A stretch of 6,614 nt of DNA from Pseudomonadota bacterium (GTDB lineage: Bacteria; Pseudomonadota; Gammaproteobacteria; Steroidobacterales; Steroidobacteraceae), in assembly GCA_021817875.1 (NCBI GenBank), contig JAKAFQ010000246.1, positions 1 through 6,614 on the forward strand. Direction: 5' to 3'. Both the position numbers and the translations under genes were made by a program. Shown piece by piece: positions 1 through 5,179 of the stretch; within the stretch, counting starts at the first letter, position 1; each line of letters begins with the position of its first letter. The notes below the pieces were generated by a model, which was given only the letters and a program-made list of their open reading frames with translations, did not search any database and had not been told where the DNA came from.

Positions 1-1524
1 AGCCTCGCGCTCGAGCCACACGCGCCAGACCATCCCGCGCGAAAGCTCGGTACCGAGCGCCCGTCGCTCATCGCGCTGACGCTTGGCCATCTGCTCGCGC
101 GCAGCCGCCGCCTTGAACGCGAAGAGCGCATCCGCCGTGCGGGCGTCCAGTCCCTGCGCCCGGAGCTCGGTGCGGGCGGTCTGCCGCTCGCGACGCAGGC
201 GTTCCGCGAGCGCCTGGCGCTCGGCGACGTGCTTCATGCGTAACGCCTCACGGCGCTTTGTTGCCTCCGCCTTCCGTTGAACCTCGCTGGCCGCGAAGCG
301 GGCCGCGAGCGCATCGCGTTCGGCCTGCCGTTCAGCGCGCCGTCGGGCACGGTCGTCCTGGTCGCGCTTACCGCGCTGCTGTCCAGCCCCACTGTGATCC
401 TGTTGCTGATGACCCTGCCCATGGGAGCCATGAGCATCGTGCTGGCGGGATTGCTCACGGTCCGCCGCTCCCCGCTGCCGGCCGGGTTCCGTGCCGGCCT
501 CACGGCCGGCCGGCCGCGCGGACTCCTCGCCACGCGGCGGGGCTTCGCTGCCGAGGTCCACCCGGGCGGTAATCACCGCTGCCTCATAGGTCCTGGCTGG
601 ATCGGCCGCTGGAAGTGGCTCAATCTGCGGGACGAACTCCCCCAGCCGCCGCTCAAGCGCAGACTTGCTCGCCCACCGGCCGAGTGTGCTCGCCTTCGCG
701 GCGAGCACGCGCGGCGCGGCGCCGACTGTGGATACCGTGGTAGTCACGATGAGGCCGGAACCCTTGCGCTCGAGCGCGCACCCGAATGCAGCGAGCGCGC
801 GGTGTGCGTCCCCCCACGTCGCGCCCTCGCGCTCCACGGCGGCGCGCAACGCCGCGCTCGGCGTCCCGGCCACCCATGACTCAAATGAAATGTCGCCGGC
901 CGCCGCCTCAATCTGAGCGGCATCCGGACTCGGAGTGGATCGCTCACCACGATCCTTCAGCAGCCCGCGCGCGGCGCGCTCCCGGCGGCTCATTCGCACG
1001 ATCTGAGGGCCGGACGGCGTGTCGACGGTGATCCACGGTCCGTTTGCGCGCGCCCACCCTTGCTCAATCTCGAGTTCGCGCATCGCGTGATCGAGTAACA
1101 GATAGTCGCGATGCGGGACTGCATGGATACGGCTGGATTCATCCACGCGACACGTCACGAGGTGCAGATGGTGATTGTCAGTGTCGCGGTGCAGCGCGGC
1201 CACGACAGGGCAGCCGCCGAAGCCCAGCTTGTCCATCACATGCGCGGCCGCCTGCGCGGCCTGCTCCTGCGTCGGGTGTTCCCCAGTCTGCCAGGTAATC
1301 ACCACATGGTACGGCTTCGGCCGCCGCCCACTCGCGCGAGCAGTGGTGCGCAGGATGTCGATAGCGGTTTCTCGATCGGCCCGCGAATCGAGGGGGCAAT
1401 CGACGCCGTGGACCCACATTTCGGGGCGCGGTTCACCGGCCTGATCAGGTCGATCCCGCGCGATATAGCGCACGGCCTCGCCGATATGAGCAGCGCCAGT
1501 CGCCTTGACCACCTTAGCCAGCAC
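1..1524 (-). CDS. traI: TraI/MobA-type (MOBP) conjugative relaxase, N-terminal 508 residues, runs off left edge
   Basis: Relaxases of this family nick one oriT strand through a tyrosine, stay bound to the 5' end and lead the strand into the recipient. The minus-strand frame is open without a stop for 508 codons and leaves the window. The N-terminus reads MLAKVVKATGAAHIGEAVRY with Tyr20 in the place of the RP4 TraI nucleophile Tyr22. Motif II is near residues 73-82 (HVVITWQTGE, Thr77 where RP4 has Ser74). Motif III, HRDTDNHHLH at 112-121, supplies the metal-binding histidines and Asp114. A conserved-looking segment (SFESWVAG, then TLGRWASKSALERRLG) follows, then a Gln/Arg/Glu-rich, probably coiled-coil region towards the edge. 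I chose the GTG at 1524 because it sits just upstream of motif I and overlaps the end of the traJ-like gene by 11 bp, implying translational coupling. The C-terminus (helicase, primase or other domain) lies outside. Family assignment is firm; the exact start is less so. Confidence 0.93.
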   Translation of the reverse strand, partial: MLAKVVKATGAAHIGEAVRYIARDRPDQAGEPRPEMWVHGVDCPLDSRADRETAIDILRTTARASGRRPKPYHVVITWQTGEHPTQEQAAQAAAHVMDKLGFGGCPVVAALHRDTDNHHLHLVTCRVDESSRIHAVPHRDYLLLDHAMRELEIEQGWARANGPWITVDTPSGPQIVRMSRRERAARGLLKDRGERSTPSPDAAQIEAAAGDISFESWVAGTPSAALRAAVEREGATWGDAHRALAAFGCALERKGSGLIVTTTVSTVGAAPRVLAAKASTLGRWASKSALERRLGEFVPQIEPLPAADPARTYEAAVITARVDLGSEAPPRGEESARPAGREAGTEPGRQRGAADREQSRQHDAHGSHGQGHQQQDHSGAGQQRGKRDQDDRARRRAERQAERDALAARFAASEVQRKAEATKRREALRMKHVAERQALAERLRRERQTARTELRAQGLDARTADALFAFKAAAAREQMAKRQRDERRALGTELSRGMVWRVWLEREA

Positions 1525-1810
1525 GACGCAGCGCCTCGTCAACCATTGCCACAATGCGGCTGTGCGCCGCCAGCGCCTCACGCAACTCGTCGACGCTGCG
1601 CCCGCCGCCCATGACGAGCTTCAAGAGCCCGCCCTGGCGTCCGAGTTCACCGCGGAGCTCGCGCAGCGCGGCGATCCGGGGATCGCGCACAGCACCTACG
1701 CGGCGCAGCCATGCGGAGGTAGAAAGACCGGCCGCCAGCGCAGCGGACTGAATCGCGCGGTGCTCGTCGACCGTGACCCGGATGCGCAGCATGTGGGTAC
1801 GTCTATCCAT
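1514..1810 (-). CDS. traJ: TraJ/MobC-like relaxosome accessory protein (oriT-binding), 98 aa
   Basis: In RP4, TraJ binds the inverted-repeat arm next to nic and recruits the TraI relaxase. This protein has an N-terminal segment (LRIRVTVDEHRAIQSAA, about residues 8-24) followed by GLSTSAWLRRVG, which resembles the ribbon-helix-helix half of TraJ/MobC. Near residues 47-60 it has GELGRQGGLLKLV, very close to the GDLGRLGGLLKL motif I recall from RP4 TraJ and related to the LNQLAR motif of MobC. At 98 residues it is a little shorter than RP4 TraJ (123). The reading frame stays open upstream to 1978, but the ATG at 1810 is preferred: it is preceded by GAGGAATGGAGC, a good ribosome-binding site, and an upstream start would place coding over the oriT hairpin. 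An ATG at 1792 is an alternative. Its end overlaps the relaxase start, and it is divergent from the traK-like operon across the presumed oriT. Confidence 0.87.
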   Translation of the reverse strand: MDRRTHMLRIRVTVDEHRAIQSAALAAGLSTSAWLRRVGAVRDPRIAALRELRGELGRQGGLLKLVMGGGRSVDELREALAAHSRIVAMVDEALRRAG

Positions 1811-1874
1811 GCTCCATTCCTCGGCCGGCGTGCAAAGAGCCGGATTCGTAAGAACTGCGTCAGACAGATCGGTA

Positions 1875-1946
1875 CAAGGTAGGGCGGTGTAGCTACACGG
1901 GGCGGCGCCGCAGGCGCCTTCCCCGTGCGCTACCACCGCCACCTTG
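1875..1946. repeat. Long imperfect inverted repeat (hairpin) in oriT
   Basis: The two arms can be paired from the outside in. CAAGGT (1875-1880) pairs with ACCTTG (1941-1946); GGCGGTG (1883-1889) with CACCGCC (1934-1940); TAGC (1890-1893) with GCTA (1929-1932). CACGGGG (1896-1902) pairs with CCCCGTG (1921-1927), and GGCGCC (1904-1909) with GGCGCC (1913-1918), around a GCA loop. Only 1-2 nt bulges or internal loops interrupt it, giving about 30 paired bases per arm. This resembles, but is longer than, the 19-bp imperfect repeat flanking RP4 nic, where one arm is the TraJ site. If transcribed it would also fold strongly, but no T-tract follows, so a terminator role is not supported. Confidence 0.85.
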
Positions 1947-1968
1947 GTCAGGCTTCGCCCGACACCCC
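1939..1968. repeat. Bipartite oriT motif, copy A
   Basis: CCACCTTGGTCAGG (1939-1952) is followed by a 5-nt gap and CCCGACACCCC (1958-1968). The same two blocks recur in the same order at 2012-2048. The gap and its edges form a minimal GGC-TTC-GCC hairpin. The first block overlaps the right arm of the long inverted repeat and contains the presumed nic-like CACCTTG, so this copy is joined to the hairpin while copy B is not. Confidence 0.8.
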
Positions 1969-2011
1969 GGTGCCCCACTCGGCGGCTGCGCCTTCTCGCG
2001 GCCCGGTCTCC

Positions 2012-2048
2012 CCACCTTGGTCAGGGTGCTTACGCACCCCGACACCCC
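2012..2048. repeat. Bipartite oriT motif, copy B with internal hairpin
   Basis: CCACCTTGGTCAGG (2012-2025) and CCCGACACCCC (2038-2048) are identical to copy A but are separated by 12 nt instead of 5. The longer spacer makes a perfect 6-bp stem, GGGTGC (2024-2029) with GCACCC (2034-2039), around TTAC. From memory, the GGTCA-hairpin-CCCGACACCC pattern also occurs beside the mobilization region of pMB1/pBR322, which supports a transfer-related role. This needs an alignment. Confidence 0.75.
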
Positions 2049-2083
2049 ACCCGCAACGGGCAACGGGGAATGGAGAGTACAGA

Positions 2084-2104
2084 CCCCAGAACCACCCCAG
2101 AACC
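2084..2104 (+). repeat. 11-bp tandem repeat upstream of traK
   Basis: CCCCAGAACC occurs at 2084-2093 and 2095-2104, a period of 11 bp (about one helical turn), ending 23 bp before the traK-like ATG. Helically phased repeats here could be binding sites for TraK or another autoregulator. That function is inferred from position only. Confidence 0.6.
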
Positions 2105-2127
2105 GGGGACGTTACGAGGATCGCGAA

Positions 2128-2589
2128 ATGACCAAGAGCCAGACTTACGACGCCGGCACGGTTCTCCCGGCATGCCGTGCGGCGCTCACGAAGCTGCGCG
2201 AAACAGAGCGGCCTGGCGAAGGCGAACGGCTCCGGAAACGCAACGTGCTGGAGGCGCTGCGCCCGGAGATCACGGCCATGCTACGAGACGGCTATTCAGT
2301 CCGGCAAATCGCCGCCGCGCTGGCCGCTTCGGGCAACCTACAGGTCAGGCCCAAGACGATCACCGAGGTCTGCGGCGGCTCGGCACAGCCCCCGGCCCAG
2401 GGTCGCTCACGGGCACGGAAACGCAAGCCCGCTCCGGGCACCGCCGCCGATAACGAGACACCAGCACCGCCGCCACGCGGCGGGGAGCCGGAAGCTGCGG
2501 CCACTACACCCTCCGCGACGACCCCGGCTACCGGGACCGTAACGGACCGTTCTACGTTTCCGATCATCCCCGACAACGAAAACCTTTGA
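2128..2589 (+). CDS. traK: TraK-like oriT-binding protein with helix-turn-helix, 153 aa
   Basis: In RP4, TraK binds and bends oriT DNA and is needed for full transfer. The name here rests on position (first gene on the far side of oriT, upstream of a TraL-like ATPase), similar size (RP4 TraK is about 134 residues) and fold clues rather than clear identity. Residues 38-82 are helical with a putative helix-turn-helix (VLEALRPEITAMLRDGYSVR, then IAAALAAS and RPKTITEV). A basic stretch follows (RSRARKRK, about 93-100). The C-terminal third (about 101-145) is low-complexity Pro/Ala/Thr/Glu and probably unstructured. The frame is open back to 2017, but the ATG at 2128 has GAGGA at 2116-2120, 7 nt upstream, and avoids coding through the motif and tandem repeats. 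It starts an operon with traL (12-bp gap) and the next small gene. Confidence 0.75.
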   Translation: MTKSQTYDAGTVLPACRAALTKLRETERPGEGERLRKRNVLEALRPEITAMLRDGYSVRQIAAALAASGNLQVRPKTITEVCGGSAQPPAQGRSRARKRKPAPGTAADNETPAPPPRGGEPEAAATTPSATTPATGTVTDRSTFPIIPDNENL

Positions 2590-2601
2590 GAGAGACACAC
2601 T

Positions 2602-3336
2602 ATGAACAACGCAACCCGCAACAGCGCCATTTACGTCGTGGGTGGAGGCAAGGGTGGGGTGGGCAAGAGCCTCTCATCCCATGCCCTGGTAGACTGCCTA
2701 CGCACCCCGATACTCGACCCCGCAGCGACCCCGTCACCGGAGCCCAATGAGGTCTGCTACATCGAGTCTGACGACAGCAACCCGGACGTGTACAAGGCCA
2801 TTCATGACTCGGCGGGCGTGCACGCCGAGGTCTGCAATCTTGACAACGAAGATGGCTACGTGCGGCTCATCAATACCATCGGCGCGCGCACGGACCTGCC
2901 AGTGGTGATTAACACTGCAGCGCGCGCGACTGCCACGCTCATTGAACACGGCGGGCTCTTAGCCGCCGCTGCTCAGGAACAGGGCCGCGAATTGGTCATG
3001 TTATGGGTGATCAACCGGCAGCGCGACTCGCTGGAATTGCTGCGGCAATGGCTCGACAGCAAGCAGGCGTACAGTGCCGTGTACGTTGTGCGCAATCTGT
3101 ACTTCGGTGCGGCCGAAAAATTCGACCGGTACAACAACGGGCGGCTCAAAACCGAAATCACAGGCACCATCGACTTGCCCGAGGTCACCGCGGAACTGGC
3201 GGACTATCTGACCGACCACCGGCTCGCCTTCTGGGCCGACCGCGACCGGGACGGGAATGCGTTCTCGCTGGGTTACAGGCTGGCGTTGGCCTCCTGGCGC
3301 GGGAGGAACCGGAAGGCGTTCGCGCCGGTGCTATGA
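2602..3336 (+). CDS. traL: TraL-like ParA/MinD-family ATPase, 244 aa
   Basis: A P-loop ATPase of the ParA/MinD/SIMIBI group. Residues 15-23 read GGKGGVGKS, a deviant Walker A motif with the signature lysine (Lys17) and the P-loop lysine (Lys22), after a hydrophobic strand (IYVVG). VCYIESDDSNPDVYKA (from about residue 50) fits the ParA-type switch region. Acidic and hydrophobic strands at VVINTA and LVMLWVINR fit the rest of the fold. At 244 residues it matches RP4 TraL (241 as I recall). The same slot is filled by MobD in pTF-FC2 and, by analogy, StbB in R388. In these systems the ATPase is accessory to mobilization or plasmid positioning; the precise role is unsettled. The ATG at 2602 follows GAGAGAG (2588-2594), which overlaps the traK stop. 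Lack of an evident DNA-binding domain argues against a stand-alone partition ParA. Confidence 0.82.
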   Translation: MNNATRNSAIYVVGGGKGGVGKSLSSHALVDCLRTPILDPAATPSPEPNEVCYIESDDSNPDVYKAIHDSAGVHAEVCNLDNEDGYVRLINTIGARTDLPVVINTAARATATLIEHGGLLAAAAQEQGRELVMLWVINRQRDSLELLRQWLDSKQAYSAVYVVRNLYFGAAEKFDRYNNGRLKTEITGTIDLPEVTAELADYLTDHRLAFWADRDRDGNAFSLGYRLALASWRGRNRKAFAPVL

Positions 3337-3638
3337 GCGAACTGGACGGCGGCAGGGGACAGGAGCCGGCGGCACCAATGGACGGTGCCGCCGCGCTCTC
3401 TGACATCAGCGAGTGCCTGCGGCACCTGGCGTGCGGGTACGGCCTCGATCCCCGCGAGCGGGCGGCCTGTCTCCGTCTCCTCAAGGCCGGAATCGCCGGT
3501 GGGGACGCCGCCGACCTTCAGGCGGCGGTTAAGGTCTTACAGTCTCAGCGCCGCCTCGCTGATCGGCAGCGAACTCAGGCCAGCGAGCTATCTCTCCGGC
3601 TCGGGGCGCTCGCCGAGTCCCTACGGCCCCGACCCTGA
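3333..3638 (+). CDS. Small TraM/MobE-position protein, 101 aa
   Basis: A small protein encoded immediately after the TraL-like ATPase: its ATG (3333) and the traL TGA (3334-3336) overlap as ATGA, so translation is almost certainly coupled. I recognise no catalytic motif. Residues 1-20 are Gly/Ala/Glu-rich and probably flexible. The rest is predicted helical, with a Cys-containing segment (ECLRHLACGYGLDPRERA, about 27-44) and a long amphipathic helix (about 60-98). It has no signal peptide or membrane segment. RP4 has traM (about 146 residues) and pTF-FC2 has mobE at this place, so a partner role for the ATPase is likely, but sequence similarity is not evident by eye. The reading frame stays open upstream to 3003 inside traL; that extension is a shadow. 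It is the last gene of the transfer operon and converges on the membrane-protein gene starting at 4277. Confidence 0.75.
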   Translation: MSELDGGRGQEPAAPMDGAAALSDISECLRHLACGYGLDPRERAACLRLLKAGIAGGDAADLQAAVKVLQSQRRLADRQRTQASELSLRLGALAESLRPRP

Positions 3639-3671
3639 TTCTCCGCCCTGAATGGCTTACCGCGACACTGG

Positions 3672-4277
3672 TCAGCAAGCCGCAGCAAGGAGATCGGAGA
3701 TCCCTCGATCTCCTGCGGCGGCGAGCGCCAATTCGGACTTCAGGACACTATTGAAGTCGCGATTCACATTGTGCTGCAGGACGCCCGAGGGCGCGGATAC
3801 GACGAACGCTATGGTGGCCGCAACGGCGGCTACCGGAATCATCATGATCGCGATCAATGACCGTCGGATCACGGCGCTCGTGACATGCCAAGAGGCGGAT
3901 CGAAGAACTGACTGCGCGGCAGACCGCAGGCTCGGATCCAACGTCTCCATGGCGGAGGCCATCGCCTCCGCAATCGTCCTTTCCACGTTCAGGTTCCTGC
4001 CGGCCAGTAGGTACACAAGAGCGCTCGGCAGCGTCATTTTGTGCGCGAAGCGAATTTCGCCGTTCAGCACTTCCCGGACGAACCGAGCTCCACGGGTCTG
4101 CAACGCTTCCGCATCAGCACAGGTATCAAACCACTGGTCGCGCAGCTCGAATAGACGCTGTCGCGTCTGATCGACGACGAAGCGTTGCCAGAGGGTGTAG
4201 AACCATACAAGAATCAGCACTGCGGCAATCAGGCCAATGAGTGCGCTTGGCGCCAAGGACTGGATATATGAACTCAT
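3672..4277 (-). CDS. Small membrane protein with two predicted TM segments, 201 aa, function unknown
   Basis: Not recognised as a named protein. Residues 11-30 are a strong membrane segment (SALIGLIAAVLILVWFYTLW) right at the N-terminus, and 140-161 a second one. Between them lies a roughly 105-residue helical domain beginning VVDQTRQRLFELRDQWFD and including REVLNGEIRFAHKMTLP. I associate an RQRLF-LRD / LN-IR-AH pattern with an uncharacterised family of bacterial membrane proteins, but have no function for it. The short tail (162-201) would face the same side as the N-terminus. The ATG at 4277 is preceded by GGGAGGAC and overlaps the stop of the upstream 132-aa gene by 4 bp (ATGA), so the two are coupled and probably interact. 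It converges on the transfer operon with a 33-bp gap. Confidence 0.75.
   Translation of the reverse strand: MSSYIQSLAPSALIGLIAAVLILVWFYTLWQRFVVDQTRQRLFELRDQWFDTCADAEALQTRGARFVREVLNGEIRFAHKMTLPSALVYLLAGRNLNVERTIAEAMASAMETLDPSLRSAAQSVLRSASWHVTSAVIRRSLIAIMMIPVAAVAATIAFVVSAPSGVLQHNVNRDFNSVLKSELALAAAGDRGISDLLAAAC
3680..3718. terminator. Stem-loop at the junction of convergent operons, possible terminator
   Basis: CCGCA (3680-3684) pairs with TGCGG (3714-3718), and GGAGATCG (3689-3696) with CGATCTCC (3706-3713), with a GCAA bulge on one side and a 9-nt loop. It lies 42 bp past the last transfer-gene stop and inside the final codons of the minus-strand membrane gene. A stop for traK-L-M transcription is plausible, but there is no T-run on either strand, so it is not a classical intrinsic terminator. 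Confidence 0.35.
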
Positions 4278-4672
4278 TTGTCGTCCTCCCGCGTGTCTCC
4301 GTTGGGCAGTAGTCCGCTCGATGAGCGGGTCGGATCTAGTCGCAGTTCAAGCTCCCGATTTCTCTGGCTCAATTTCTCCGTCTTGCGGCGACGCTCCCGG
4401 CGCTCGAGTAACGCATAGCCGATACTGCCACCTGTGATGAGCCATGCAAACTTCGCGGTGCCGAGATGCGCGTACGCTCTCACTGCCAGCGCGACCATGA
4501 TCTTCGCTGTGGTCGCTTGCCCAGCGAAGGCCCGAGCGATCAAGACGAGGCAGTACGCAGCTCCGAGCCACGCACCGGCAATCACTGCGGTCCGCAAGAA
4601 CTTGAACAGTTCGACGTAAAAAACGGTTGGCCGTTCCTTTCGTCGCTTCTCTTCGTTCGAACTCAAGGACAC
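4274..4672 (-). CDS. Small membrane protein with charged C-terminal helix, 132 aa, function unknown
   Basis: Not recognised. The N-terminus is highly charged (SSNEEKRRKERP), followed by two predicted membrane segments, about residues 28-50 (TAVIAGAWLGAAYCLVLIAR) and about 74-89 (KFAWLITGGSIGYALL). From about residue 90 to 113 comes a strongly charged, probably coiled-coil helix (ERRERRRKTEKLSQRNRELE) and then a polar tail. The positive residues after the second segment suggest both ends are cytoplasmic. The proposed start is GTG at 4672; the upstream bases give only a weak ribosome-binding site, and no ATG offers a better choice. It overlaps the following 201-aa membrane gene by 4 bp, so the pair likely forms a two-component membrane complex. 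Nothing in it reveals an activity. Confidence 0.68.
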   Translation of the reverse strand: MSLSSNEEKRRKERPTVFYVELFKFLRTAVIAGAWLGAAYCLVLIARAFAGQATTAKIMVALAVRAYAHLGTAKFAWLITGGSIGYALLERRERRRKTEKLSQRNRELELRLDPTRSSSGLLPNGDTREDDK

Positions 4673-4699
4673 CCCAAGGGCTTTCGGTCTTGGCGGGCG

Positions 4700-4739
4700 A
4701 TTCTAGCCGGAACCGAGGACTTGACGCATCCTTGCGTCA
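4700..4739 (-). promoter_or_regulatory. Possible promoter with operator-like palindrome before the membrane-gene pair
   Basis: On the minus strand TAGAAT (4705-4700) is one base off the -10 consensus and lies 27 bp before the GTG at 4672. A perfect 7-bp inverted repeat, TGACGCA (4722-4728) and TGCGTCA (4733-4739) around TCCT, covers exactly the -35 position, where no good -35 hexamer is present. This would suit a promoter controlled by a dimeric regulator bound at the palindrome. Inference from spacing and symmetry only. Confidence 0.35.
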
Positions 4740-4748
4740 CGCAGCGCA

Positions 4749-4831
4749 CCTCACTCCGGGTGATTCAACCGAATATTGATCCCACCCGAGAGCCCCTGAT
4801 GCCGCAGGGCATCCTGCGCGTGCCCGAGACC
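4749..4831. repeat. 83-bp direct repeat, left copy
   Basis: Base-for-base identical to 6516-6598, at an offset of 1767 bp; identity stops sharply on both sides (A versus C before, G versus A after). On the minus strand it is exactly 26 codons (beginning GLGHAQDALRHQ, ending RLNHPE), a TGA stop and 2 more bases. It contains internal symmetry: CTCCGGGTG (4754-4762) pairs with CACCCGAGAG (4783-4792, one bulge), enclosing an ATTC/GAAT mini-hairpin. The two copies bound the proteasome-like gene and its partner. Confidence 0.97.
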
Positions 4832-4909
4832 GCTGACGATATTCGCCGCGCCTAGCGACTGGGCGCCCAGGAAGTCCATAACGACTTCACTGTCCCAATG
4901 CTGGTTCAC
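4751..4909 (-). CDS. Small ORF, 52 aa, whose 3' half is the left 83-bp repeat
   Basis: The frame starting with GTG at 4909 reads MNQHWDSEVVMDFLGAQSLG, continues AANIVSG and then enters the repeat-encoded 26-residue end. Its GTG overlaps a TGA (4908-4906) that closes another minus-strand frame ending VLRPIVPGSA, a GTGA arrangement typical of coupled genes. This suggests a remnant of an older gene pair. The ribosome-binding site is weak, and an in-frame ATG at 4879 would give 42 residues. No domain is recognised; the protein is short, without a membrane segment. That a second copy of its end occurs after another upstream sequence at the right window edge supports this frame being, or having been, coding. 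The frame can be extended to a TTG at 5026, but that overlaps the 61-aa gene and is less likely. Confidence 0.4.
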   Translation of the reverse strand: MNQHWDSEVVMDFLGAQSLGAANIVSGLGHAQDALRHQGLSGGINIRLNHPE

Positions 4910-4979
4910 GCTGACCCAGGAACGATGGGACGGAGCACCACGTCGATGATGGCGACCGGTTCGTGGATCTTGCGACAGC

Positions 4980-5165
4980 CTACTCCTCCAAGATCTCCGT
5001 ATTTTCGTTGACTGGGCGTTTCTCAAGTTCGCGAAGAAGCTCTTCGTAGTGCGTTAACGCGTCGGGCTTCTTGGCGACGTAAACCTCCGACGTTTTCAGA
5101 TCTAAAGTCTCATGCGCCTCAGCGGCGATGTTGTACATATCACTGTACTTAACGTTGCTCTTCAT
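4980..5165 (-). CDS. Small acidic protein coupled to the proteasome-like gene, 61 aa, function unknown
   Basis: Starts at ATG 5165 with a near-ideal ribosome-binding site (GGAGG at 5178-5174, 8 nt upstream), only 14 bp after the stop of the 426-aa gene, so the two are one transcription and probably translation unit. The frame is open further up to 5258, but that would overlap the preceding gene by 79 bp and ignore this site. The protein (MKSNVKYSDMYNIAAEAHET then LDLKTSEVYVAKKPDA) ends in a charged, probably helical segment, YEELLRELEKRP, and an acidic tail. It has no signal peptide, membrane segment, cysteine or DNA-binding motif. It could be a substrate, inhibitor, adaptor or assembly partner of its neighbour; the sequence does not distinguish these. 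Confidence 0.72.
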   Translation of the reverse strand: MKSNVKYSDMYNIAAEAHETLDLKTSEVYVAKKPDALTHYEELLRELEKRPVNENTEILEE

Positions 5166-5179
5166 AATCAGCGCCTCCG

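Larger units (their letters stand above)
1811..2127. other. oriT: Candidate origin of transfer (oriT) in the traJ-traK divergent gap
   Basis: This 317-bp gap lies between the divergent traJ-like and traK-like genes, the position of oriT in RP4. It holds a 72-nt imperfect inverted repeat (1875-1946), two copies of a bipartite motif (1939-1968 and 2012-2048), and a short tandem repeat before traK (2084-2104). In RP4, on the strand opposite traJ coding, nic lies just beyond the hairpin on the traK side. Here that is the plus strand, where GCTACCACCGCCACCTTG ends at 1946; it loosely resembles RP4 CTACTTCACCTATCCTG before the cut. That would put nic at about 1946/1947. Because the arms are inverted repeats, a similar ACCTTG sits on the minus strand at 1880-1875. 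The gap should also hold divergent promoters, but I find no convincing -35/-10 pair. Location is confident; the exact nic base is a guess. Confidence 0.75.

Noticed and set aside
277..1614. Several long plus-strand open frames (for example 277-879 and 1111-1614)
   Set aside because: They lie antisense to the relaxase, which has clear motifs over the same bases. High GC makes such shadow frames common; their products are low-complexity Arg/Pro/Ala.
1811..1978. N-terminal extension of the TraJ-like protein to 1978
   Set aside because: It would code through the oriT hairpin and gives a Cys/Pro-rich stretch unlike TraJ; the ATG at 1810 has a proper ribosome-binding site.
3003..3332. Upstream extension of the 101-aa TraM-position gene
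   Set aside because: It would run through the traL coding region in another frame; the ATGA overlap at 3333 gives a clear start.
3652..4170. Plus-strand 172-codon frame antisense to the 201-aa membrane gene
   Set aside because: The minus-strand frame has a good ribosome-binding site, coupling to its neighbour and coherent membrane segments; the plus-strand product shows nothing.
4749..4831. Integron attC site interpretation of the 83-bp repeat
   Set aside because: ATTCAAC matches the RYYYAAC core, but no properly placed GTTRRRY partner or attC-style arms are present, and the repeat is coding-like.
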